Below, piece by piece: positions 6,085-12,396 of a stretch of DNA of 19,803 bases. The notes beneath the pieces were generated by a model. The model was given only the letters and a program-made list of their open reading frames with translations. It was not told where the DNA came from and ran no database searches. Each line of letters opens with the position of its first letter. Position 1 is the first letter of the stretch. Source of the stretch: Megasphaera sp. UBA5897 (GTDB lineage: Bacteria; Bacillota; Negativicutes; Veillonellales; Megasphaeraceae); the NCBI GenBank assembly GCA_002431345.1, contig DJEN01000081.1, positions 1-19,803 of the forward strand, given 5' to 3'. The position numbers and the translations under genes were made by a program.

Positions 6085-8670
6085 TTATTTTACTAATTCA
6101 TAGCCGGCGTCGGCAATAACTTTGGCAAAATCATCTGTTGAAATGTCTTTCGTTGCTGTAACTTCAGCTTTTTTGCCTTCTAAGTCAACGGTAACTTCCG
6201 TAACGCCATCCATAGCTGCTAATGCATCATGGACATGTTTTTGGCAGTGTTGGCACATCATGCCTTCGATTTTTAATGTGGTTTTCATCGTAGTGATTCC
6301 TTCTTTCTTTGTACTTTCATTAGATTGTATATGGGAAGTTTCATGTTTTGTTTCACGTGAAACAGTTCCAACAACGTGATTTGGTTTGAAGAAACGCAAG
6401 CGCAGGGCGTTCATGACAACGCATACACTGCTCATGCTCATAGCCGCGGCACCAATCATAGGGCTTAGCTTGATTCCGTATGCAGGATATAAAAGTCCGG
6501 CGGCTAACGGAATCGTAATGACGTTGTAGAAAAAGGCCCAAAATAAATTTTCTTTAATATTTTTAATGACGGCTTTACTCAAGCGAACGGCACTGACAGC
6601 ATCCAGCAAGTCGTTGCGCATCAGCACGGCATCGGCACTTTCAATAGCAACATCTGTGCCGGCACCAATTGCCATGCCTAAATCTGCTTTGGCAAGAGCG
6701 GGTGCATCGTTGATGCCGTCGCCAATCATAGCAACGGTATGGCCTTCTGCCTGCAGCTGTGCAATGTGTTTTTCTTTATCCTGCGGCAGTACTTCAGCGA
6801 TGACAGCAGGAATATGAAGCCGTTTGCGGATAGCCTCGGCAGTACGCTTATTATCGCCTGTAAGCATAACTACATGAATGCCCATTTTTTCAAATAAAGA
6901 AATGGCAGCCGCACTGCTGGCTTTTTCCATATCGGCAGCCGCAATTATACCGATAATTTCTTCTTTGTCCGCAAAAATCAAGGGGGTTTTTCCCTCGTCA
7001 GCCAATGCATCCAAGCATGCGCGGTACGGTGAAATGTCGACCTGAATTTCTTTCATGAGCGCTTCATTGCCAGCATAATATGTTTTTTCACCTATAGATG
7101 CTTGAATGCCGCGGCCAAACAAGGCTTTAAAATCCGTGACAGGTGTCGGAGCAATATGATGTTCCTCGGCATAGGTGATGATTGCTTCTGCAAGGGGATG
7201 TTCACTCCCCTTCTCCATGCCGGCTGCCAAAGAAAGCAGTTCGTCTTCTTTTCCTGCATATGTTTTTATATCAGTAATGCGAGGTTTTCCTTCTGTGATC
7301 GTACCGGTTTTATCCATGACGACTGTATCAATGGCGTGTGCCGTTTCCAGTGCATCGCCCGATTTGATTAAAATACCGTTTTCGGCGCCTTTTCCCGTCC
7401 CTACCATAATAGCTACCGGTGTAGCCAAACCTAAAGCACACGGGCAGGAAATAACGAGTATAGAGATACCGATAGAGAACGCAAATTCTAAATCGGCGCC
7501 CAAAATAAAATACCAAACGGCAGTTACCAGAATAGCAATGGTAATGACAGCTGGGACAAAAATTCCGGCAACAGTATCAGCCAGTTTGGCAATAGGTGCT
7601 TTGCTGGCACTGGCTTCATCGACGAGCCGTATGATTTGATTGATTGTCATATCGGCGCCTACCCGTTTGGCTAGAAAATGGATAGATCCTGATTTATTTA
7701 TCGTTGCCGATGTAACTGTATCACCAGGACGTTTTTCTACGGGTATACTTTCCCCTGTAATGGTAGATTCGTCGATGCTTGTCGTGCCTTGGCAAATCGT
7801 GCCGTCTGCAGGAATGCGTTCACCTGGCCGCACAATAATTTCGTCGCCAATGACTAATTCTTCGATGGGAATAATGGATTCGATTCCGTTGCGCAGTACA
7901 GATGCCTGCTTGGGAGCCAGTTTGATCAGTTTTTCAATCGCTGCGCTGGTTTTTCCTTTTGCGCGTGTTTCTAAATATTTACCGACTGTAATTAACGTAA
8001 CGATCATACCGGCAGATTCAAAATATAGATTGGTGCTGTATGTTTCTACAAGCACCCAATCGCCGTGTCCCATGCCCCATCCCATGCGGAAAATGGCAAA
8101 AGCACCAAAAACAGCGGAAGCCATCGACCCCATGCCGACTAAACTGTCCATATTGGGAGCCCCATGGAAAAGATTGCGAAACCCATTAATATAATACTTA
8201 CGGTTTAGATACATAATGGGAAGAATAAGCAAAAACTGAGAGAATGCAAAGGTAATCGCATTTTCAGGGCCGTGAAATACGGCTTTAAATCCTTCCGGGA
8301 CAGGCAGGCCAAACCATTCTAAAAACATATGGTGCATGGCAATATACATGGTCGGAATTAGAAAAATAATCGACCATATGAGACGATGCCTCATCGAGTT
8401 GATTTCTTGTGAAGACGTATCAGCTGCATTTGCGTCTGTTTGTACAGCAGTCTTTTCTCCCGGAAGAGATGCACCGTAGCCGGCATGTACAACTGCCTCG
8501 ATAATGCCATGGCTGTCTAATTTGGTTTCATCATACTCCACTTGCATGCTGTTCGTCAACAAATTGACACTGGCTTTATGTATGCCGTCTAATTTGGAAA
8601 CAGCCTTTTCAACGCGGGATGAGCAGGCAGAGCAACTCATTCCTGTTATCAGATACTTTTCATGCTTCAT
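6085..8670 (-). CDS. copA: Copper-translocating P-type ATPase CopA with C-terminal CopZ domain
   Basis: This 861-residue P1B ATPase exports cytosolic Cu(I). An N-terminal heavy-metal domain (1-70) carries GMSCSAC (C13, C16). Eight membrane helices follow. The actuator has TGES, helix 6 has the CPC motif (C409-P-C411) that marks copper/silver pumps, phosphorylation is at D453 in DKTGTITEG, and there are SEHPLAEA, MLTGDN and GDGINDAP (650-657). The core ends near residue 762. A linker (763-794) then joins a second heavy-metal domain (795-861) with GMMCQHC (C806, C809) that is the size of a free CopZ chaperone. C-terminal fusion of this domain is unusual. The linker DNA contains a perfect parS (codons 769-774, TVSRET). 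The ATG follows AAAGGAC, 12 bp after csoR, so the two form one operon repressed by CsoR. Confidence 0.97.
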   Translation of the reverse strand: MKHEKYLITGMSCSACSSRVEKAVSKLDGIHKASVNLLTNSMQVEYDETKLDSHGIIEAVVHAGYGASLPGEKTAVQTDANAADTSSQEINSMRHRLIWSIIFLIPTMYIAMHHMFLEWFGLPVPEGFKAVFHGPENAITFAFSQFLLILPIMYLNRKYYINGFRNLFHGAPNMDSLVGMGSMASAVFGAFAIFRMGWGMGHGDWVLVETYSTNLYFESAGMIVTLITVGKYLETRAKGKTSAAIEKLIKLAPKQASVLRNGIESIIPIEELVIGDEIIVRPGERIPADGTICQGTTSIDESTITGESIPVEKRPGDTVTSATINKSGSIHFLAKRVGADMTINQIIRLVDEASASKAPIAKLADTVAGIFVPAVITIAILVTAVWYFILGADLEFAFSIGISILVISCPCALGLATPVAIMVGTGKGAENGILIKSGDALETAHAIDTVVMDKTGTITEGKPRITDIKTYAGKEDELLSLAAGMEKGSEHPLAEAIITYAEEHHIAPTPVTDFKALFGRGIQASIGEKTYYAGNEALMKEIQVDISPYRACLDALADEGKTPLIFADKEEIIGIIAAADMEKASSAAAISLFEKMGIHVVMLTGDNKRTAEAIRKRLHIPAVIAEVLPQDKEKHIAQLQAEGHTVAMIGDGINDAPALAKADLGMAIGAGTDVAIESADAVLMRNDLLDAVSAVRLSKAVIKNIKENLFWAFFYNVITIPLAAGLLYPAYGIKLSPMIGAAAMSMSSVCVVMNALRLRFFKPNHVVGTVSRETKHETSHIQSNESTKKEGITTMKTTLKIEGMMCQHCQKHVHDALAAMDGVTEVTVDLEGKKAEVTATKDISTDDFAKVIADAGYELVK
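6286..6303 (-). promoter_or_regulatory. Internal ribosome binding site and ATG for a free CopZ chaperone
   Basis: Within copA, on the minus strand, GAAGGAA (6297-6303) lies 8 nt before an in-frame ATG (codon 795, at 6288). Initiation here would yield a 67-residue protein starting MKTTLKIEGMMCQHC, exactly the size and layout of stand-alone CopZ. It may be a relic of an ancestral separate copZ or a working internal start. Functional use is not shown. Confidence 0.45.
6349..6364. other. parS site 4, inside the copA coding sequence
   Basis: Fourth perfect TGTTTCACGTGAAACA. It encodes the copA linker residues T769-V-S-R-E-T774 (its first base pair belongs to codon 769), between the ATPase core and the CopZ domain, where protein sequence is least constrained. 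Confidence 0.88.
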
Positions 8671-8682
8671 GTCATCAGTCCT

Positions 8683-9006
8683 TTACTTCATTAATTTTTG
8701 CAGTGTACAGACAAGTTCATCGACTACATCGTCCTTGCCTTCACGGATGTCATGAACAACACATGATTTTATGTGTTGAGAAAGTAATATTTTATTGAAA
8801 GAATTGAGGGCAGATTGTACGGCCGTGACTTGCGTTAAGATGTCAACACAATATCTGTCCGATTCAACCATATTGCGGATTCCTCGTATTTGTCCTTCTA
8901 TTCGATTTAACCGCGTAATTAGATTTTTGTATTCTTTACTGTTTTTGTCTCTGTGTTTGGATTTTCCTGTTGAACAACAACAATCACAAGTATTTTTTTC
9001 TTCCAT
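8683..9006 (-). CDS. csoR: Copper-sensing repressor CsoR
   Basis: This 107-residue all-helical repressor of the CsoR/FrmR family binds DNA when apo and releases it on Cu(I) binding. The core shows RLNRIEGQIRGIRNMVE (32-48), and the Cu(I) ligands are placed as in CsoR: C53 (DRYCVDIL), H78 and C82 (SQHIKSC). A short N-terminal extension carries four cysteines in CDCCC (7-11) and H18, which the basic CsoR fold does not need and which might add a metal site. The ATG follows AAAGGAGG. The gene heads the csoR-copA operon behind a promoter carrying two symmetric operator copies (9035-9085), so it should repress itself and the pump. Confidence 0.95.
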   Translation of the reverse strand: MEEKNTCDCCCSTGKSKHRDKNSKEYKNLITRLNRIEGQIRGIRNMVESDRYCVDILTQVTAVQSALNSFNKILLSQHIKSCVVHDIREGKDDVVDELVCTLQKLMK

Positions 9007-9034
9007 AACAACATCCTCCTTTGCGCCATTTCTT

Positions 9035-9085
9035 ATAATACCCTATACGGGTATACAAATATAATATACCCGTATAGGGTATTAT
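9035..9085. promoter_or_regulatory. Twin CsoR operators of the csoR-copA promoter
   Basis: A 21-bp element containing ACCCTATACGGGTAT (9035-9055) is repeated as its exact reverse complement (9065-9085), with 9 bp between. Each is itself nearly palindromic (TACCC-TATAC-GGGTA) and resembles known CsoR operators. One copy fills the -35/-10 spacer and the other covers the transcription start, which explains tight repression. Confidence 0.8.
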
Positions 9086-9090
9086 GTCAA
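9061..9090 (-). promoter_or_regulatory. Promoter of csoR-copA
   Basis: On the minus strand a consensus -35 TTGACA (9085-9090) and a -10 TATTAT (9061-9066) are separated by 18 bp. One CsoR operator lies between the boxes and the other lies just downstream of the -10, at the start of the transcript. Confidence 0.75.
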
Positions 9091-9139
9091 TACAAAAGAA
9101 CGAGATAAATGAAAATTATAACCAAGTTTATTTATGGAC

Positions 9140-9178
9140 AAAAAAAATTCCCCAGACAAGTATATCTTGTCTAGGGAA
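9140..9178 (-). terminator. Terminator of the OmpH-like gene
   Basis: On the minus strand TTCCCTAGACAAG (9166-9178) pairs with CTTGTCTGGGGAA (9148-9160) around a TATAT-type loop, with one G-T pair, followed by eight T residues. It lies 15 bp after the stop codon at 9194. Confidence 0.88.
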
Positions 9179-9193
9179 CAAAACGTCAATAGG

Positions 9194-9625
9194 TTATTTT
9201 TTTAAGACATTTACAACATCCTGTGTTTCATCTTTGGCATTTTCATAGCCGGCAATGATAGAACCTTGGACAACAATGCAGTCATAGCCTTTGTCTTTAC
9301 GGACTTGTTCTACAGCCTGTACGACATCTTTTTCCATAGGAACGACTAATTTATTTTCCAAATCTGTAATGCGCTGATTCAGCTGTTTTGCCAATTCACG
9401 TTTTTCCTGATCTGTTTTTAATGTAGCAGATTTTTTAGTAAATTCTTCATCAGCTTTTTTGAAAGCACCTTGCATTTGTGCGCTTACTTTAGGATAATCT
9501 TTGTGAGAAGAAATGAGCGTGTCAAAATTTACATAGCCTACACCAGACGCAAATGCTGAAGTAGCAGCAACGACGCTCATCATGCCGATAACAGCGAGAG
9601 AAGCTAATTGTTTTTTCAGTTTCAT
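9194..9625 (-). CDS. OmpH/Skp-family periplasmic chaperone-like protein
   Basis: This 143-residue exported protein has a signal peptide at residues 1-27 (KLKK, then LAVIGMMSVVAATSAFA, with likely cleavage after AFA). The mature part begins VGYVNFDTLISSH, the usual start of OmpH/Skp proteins (GYVD-type strand). A long charged helical region (about 45-100, rich in K, E, Q) forms the coiled-coil arm, and the chain ends with the short VVQGSIIAGYENAKDETQDVVNVL segment. Skp-type proteins escort outer-membrane proteins across the periplasm, so the gene points to a diderm cell. Negativicutes often carry several small paralogues of this type, and this may be one of them rather than the main skp. AGGAGGA lies 6-7 nt ahead of the ATG. 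It is a single-gene unit with its own promoter and terminator. Confidence 0.9.
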   Translation of the reverse strand: MKLKKQLASLAVIGMMSVVAATSAFASGVGYVNFDTLISSHKDYPKVSAQMQGAFKKADEEFTKKSATLKTDQEKRELAKQLNQRITDLENKLVVPMEKDVVQAVEQVRKDKGYDCIVVQGSIIAGYENAKDETQDVVNVLKK

Positions 9626-9677
9626 ATGACAATCCTCCTGAGAGTATGAGATAAACTCAAAATTATTACTTTGTTGT

Positions 9678-9715
9678 ATTATATCAGACTTACCAGAAAA
9701 TCACAACTATTGTGA
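9678..9715 (-). promoter_or_regulatory. Promoter and palindromic operator of the OmpH-like gene
   Basis: On the minus strand -35 TTGTGA (9701-9706) and -10 TATAAT (9678-9683) are 17 bp apart. The -35 box is one arm of a perfect inverted repeat TCACAA-CTA-TTGTGA (9701-9715), so a repressor may bind there. The arms are in the opposite order to a Rex site. Confidence 0.6.
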
Positions 9716-9755
9716 CTATACTGTAACAAACACATATGAATAGTTTTTATATGAT

Positions 9756-10169
9756 TTAATCTTTTGATGAAGCAACTGTATTTTGGTTATCATCTTCATC
9801 TTTGATGTATATATATTTATCTTTTTTCATCTTTTCAATGATTTCGGGAGCCATCGTAATTAATTTTTCGAATGCGGATGCCTGATAGCCATCTTTTTTG
9901 ATAGAAAACATTTCTACTCTATCTCCTTTGATAACTAAAATGGCAGATGGCTCTAATTTTGCGCCGCCGCCGCCACCGGCACTTTGACGGCCCGTATCTG
10001 TTTTGCCATGTATGCCGCCGGAGCCAAAGCCAAACGTGACATCTACAAAAGGAACCAGGATGGCATCACCAATATGAACTGCTTCACCAACTACGGTTTC
10101 TACTTTTATCATTTCTTTAAAATTTTCGAAGATAGTTTCCAAATTGTTTTTGATGTATGAATTATCCAT
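9756..10169 (-). CDS. ytfJ: YtfJ/GerW-family protein
   Basis: This 137-residue protein has the YtfJ (GerW) domain: VVGEAVHIGDAILVPFVDVTFGFGSG (about 25-50), a glycine-rich stretch SAGGGGGAKLEPSAILVI (about 63-80) and a C-terminal acidic tail. In Bacillus the family is linked to spore germination, but related proteins occur in non-sporing Firmicutes and their biochemical role is unknown. The start overlaps the end of the DUF2953 gene by 8 bp, the same pairing as ytfI-ytfJ in Bacillus, so both are cotranscribed. No other sporulation gene is in the window, so it gives no proof of sporulation. Confidence 0.9.
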   Translation of the reverse strand: MDNSYIKNNLETIFENFKEMIKVETVVGEAVHIGDAILVPFVDVTFGFGSGGIHGKTDTGRQSAGGGGGAKLEPSAILVIKGDRVEMFSIKKDGYQASAFEKLITMAPEIIEKMKKDKYIYIKDEDDNQNTVASSKD

Positions 10170-10881
10170 GATGTTCTCCCTTTCTTACGGTGTGCCACTG
10201 TCCTAAGATATGGCGGACTGGACGTGATAACAGAAATGTAATGGAGCAGGCAGCGACTGCTGCCGGACAGATACACCCGGCTGCGTGCACCGTACAGTCG
10301 TATTCTTCCGATGTAAAATTGAAATGCAGGTCGTCTGTGCTGGCCGGAATGACTGCATATAAAGCACCTGCGAGCATACCTGTTTTATGAGGCGCCGTTA
10401 GTCCCAATGTACCCGTTAACGTTAACGTACGAATACGGGAAATAGAAAGGATGTCCTGCAGCCAGGTAAAAAAAGCAAGTGCAAAATCTTCAGTGCAAAC
10501 CAGTGATTTCCAAGAAAAATGCTTTTGGTGTTTTTCGGCGTTGTCAGCATGCAGTTCATCATAGGTCACGGCATGGGTTTCTTTTTTTAATTCCTGTACG
10601 ACGGCTTCCTGCTGTTCTTTAGTCATTTCTGCATTGTGTGCAGAAGTTGGCGCAGTATGTTGTTTTTCCCATAAAACATACCATTCTGTTTGCGGCCGCT
10701 TGCCATAGGTATACTGCCAAGTATAGGAAAATGCGCGCCCCAGCCAGCAAAGTGTGCCGGATATATGAAATGGCGAGCCAATATACACCATGCAGCTATA
10801 TGATACAGGAAGACATAATATAGTAATCATAACAATCAAGATGACTGTTATGAGCATGATAATCCCCATCCACTCCACCAC
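10162..10881 (-). CDS. DUF2953 membrane protein (YtfI-like)
   Basis: This is a 239-residue protein with an N-terminal membrane helix (about residues 6-27), a region containing WLGRAFSYTWQYTYG, a charged middle (about 80-120), and a second hydrophobic segment near residues 205-225. This layout and its place just upstream of, and overlapping, ytfJ match DUF2953/YtfI of Bacillus, whose function is unknown. The start is uncertain: GTG at 10881, GTG at 10878, or ATG at 10869 (giving MGIIMLITV) which has GGTGGAG close upstream. The oxidoreductase gene ends 68 bp upstream with no terminator between, so readthrough from it is likely. I saw no convincing promoter in the gap. Confidence 0.78.
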   Translation of the reverse strand: MVEWMGIIMLITVILIVMITILCLPVSYSCMVYIGSPFHISGTLCWLGRAFSYTWQYTYGKRPQTEWYVLWEKQHTAPTSAHNAEMTKEQQEAVVQELKKETHAVTYDELHADNAEKHQKHFSWKSLVCTEDFALAFFTWLQDILSISRIRTLTLTGTLGLTAPHKTGMLAGALYAVIPASTDDLHFNFTSEEYDCTVHAAGCICPAAVAACSITFLLSRPVRHILGQWHTVRKGEHHG

Positions 10882-10949
10882 ACTCTCTTGAACAGAATAT
10901 ATACATAAATAAAATTCTAGGTCAGCAAGAAAAAATCCTTTATGAACAG

Positions 10950-12050
10950 CTAATCTTTTTTATGAAAAATGCAGTCAACATCTTCAGCACCAAAACAGCG
11001 GGAACAAGAAATGCATGTTGCCGGTTCTGTGTCGCCGTTTTTCCAGCGGTTTGGCAAATCCGGCTGACGCAGCAGCGGACGGCACATGGATACAAATGCC
11101 AGTGAAGTATTGGTAAGAACGGACTCTATTTCCTGTACTTGACGGAATCCGCCTACTACACCGATGTCTACTTGTGTATGCAGCTGGCTGGCAGCAGCTG
11201 CGGCATAGCGTGCAAAATACATAGGTTCTTTCGTACGGCGAATTGCCCGAATCGGGCCTTTGCGCGGCAGAGATGACATATTGCCGCCGCTGACTTCAAT
11301 GGCGTTGATTTTTTGCTGTGCAAGCCAACCCATGACTTGCTGGCTTTCTTCAAAAGTAAAGCTGCCTTCTTTCATAAAGTCGCCGCAGTTTAGTTTGACC
11401 CAGATCGGATAGTCTGCTCCTGTTTCACGGCGCATGGCTGCTGTGCATTCTAAGAGAAAGCGGGCACGGTTTTCTAACGAACCGCCATAGTTGTCTGTGC
11501 GGCGGTTGAAATACGGAGATAAAAATTTACTGGACAAATACCCGTGGGCACTGTGAAATTGAACGCCGTCAAAGCCGGCTTTTTTGGCACGGCCCGCAGC
11601 TTTGCCTACGTCATCGACGAGCCGGGAAATTTCTTCTATAGTCAGCGCATGGGATTCCTGCGTGATTTTTCCTAATTTTTCTGTTACGCCGCTGGGGCTG
11701 ACAATGATGCGGTTGGCACCTTCCGGGAGCATAATGGATGAACCCATGACGACGATTTGGGCAATAATCTTGCCATGATGCGCGTGGACGTGGCGAATCA
11801 TTTTTGCAAGCGGTGCAATACAACTGTCATTGTCAATGCAAATTTGGCGGTGCTGACGCGGTTCCAGAGAGCTGGCAGCCATCATTCCGGTGATCATAAT
11901 GCCAATGCCGCCATCTGCAAGGCGTGTATAGACCTGCGTTAGATTTTCTGTAGGATAGCCGTGTTCATCAGCCATTCCCTCAAACGTAGCAGAACGGACA
12001 ATTGGGCAGGCTGCATCAATGCCGCCAATATGACATGTATCAAAAAGCAT
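10950..12050 (-). CDS. NADH:flavin oxidoreductase, Old Yellow Enzyme family
   Basis: This 366-residue FMN-dependent TIM barrel shows the family core FDGVQFHSAHGYLSSKFLSP and RTDNYGGSLENRARF in the middle, with an earlier ARG-type strand (PIVRSATFEGMAD near 15-28). The C-terminus carries four cysteines at 346, 349, 352 and 360 (CISCSRC then DC). This resembles the 4Fe-4S ligands of trimethylamine dehydrogenase and 2,4-dienoyl-CoA reductase, although the last spacing is shorter. The second, FAD/NAD-binding half of those enzymes is absent. It probably reduces an activated C=C bond or another electrophile using NAD(P)H; the substrate is unknown. AAGGAGAG precedes the ATG by 7 nt. It may head a transcript continuing into DUF2953 and ytfJ. 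Confidence 0.92.
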   Translation of the reverse strand: MLFDTCHIGGIDAACPIVRSATFEGMADEHGYPTENLTQVYTRLADGGIGIMITGMMAASSLEPRQHRQICIDNDSCIAPLAKMIRHVHAHHGKIIAQIVVMGSSIMLPEGANRIIVSPSGVTEKLGKITQESHALTIEEISRLVDDVGKAAGRAKKAGFDGVQFHSAHGYLSSKFLSPYFNRRTDNYGGSLENRARFLLECTAAMRRETGADYPIWVKLNCGDFMKEGSFTFEESQQVMGWLAQQKINAIEVSGGNMSSLPRKGPIRAIRRTKEPMYFARYAAAAASQLHTQVDIGVVGGFRQVQEIESVLTNTSLAFVSMCRPLLRQPDLPNRWKNGDTEPATCISCSRCFGAEDVDCIFHKKD

Positions 12051-12098
12051 GAATAATCTCTCCTTGGTAACTAAAAATGGTTTAAAGTTTTACTTACT

Positions 12099-12128
12099 AT
12101 TATAGCTTAAAACAGTATAAAAATCTAA
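12099..12128 (-). promoter_or_regulatory. Promoter of the flavin oxidoreductase gene
   Basis: On the minus strand a consensus -10 TATAAT (12099-12104) lies 18 bp from a weaker -35 TTAGAT (12123-12128). The 346-bp gap 12051-12396 holds this, the purA promoter, and otherwise AT-rich sequence in which I see no gene or stable hairpin. Confidence 0.55.
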
Positions 12129-12345
12129 CTTTTTCCCAAATTATTTTGTAACCGAAATAAAAGCATACGACATGCAGAAGCCATGCCCTGTCTATGTGGT
12201 TTAATGCAGCTGCAGAGAAGTAGTTTATTCTATATATTATATGGGAAAACACACAAAATGATAATAAAAGGAAAAAACAGGCATATTTTTATGATTTTTG
12301 GCTATATTTTTTCATCCTAGAATAGGAATTTAAACTGTTTTCGTG

Positions 12346-12351
12346 TATAAT
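12346..12351 (+). promoter_or_regulatory. Probable -10 box of purA
   Basis: TATAAT (12346-12351), preceded by GTG, is the only good promoter element upstream of purA. No clear -35 box is seen 16-18 bp upstream. The leader would be about 40 nt, too short for a riboswitch. Confidence 0.4.
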
Positions 12352-12396
12352 ATAGATGTTTGTTAATTTGGAAGTTCATGAAGGGATGTTGAATAC

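Noticed and set aside
7175..8194. Long plus-strand open frames opposite copA (7175-7639, 7640-8194)
   Set aside because: They are the complement of well-conserved CopA coding sequence, with no ribosome binding sites and Ser/Pro/Ile-biased translations typical of antisense shadows.
9701..9715. Rex-binding site
   Set aside because: Rex sites have TTGTGA on the left and TCACAA on the right with a wider spacer. Here the arms are in reversed order with a 3-bp spacer.
9756..10169. Evidence for sporulation from YtfJ/GerW
   Set aside because: The family also occurs in non-sporing Firmicutes, and no other spore gene is present.
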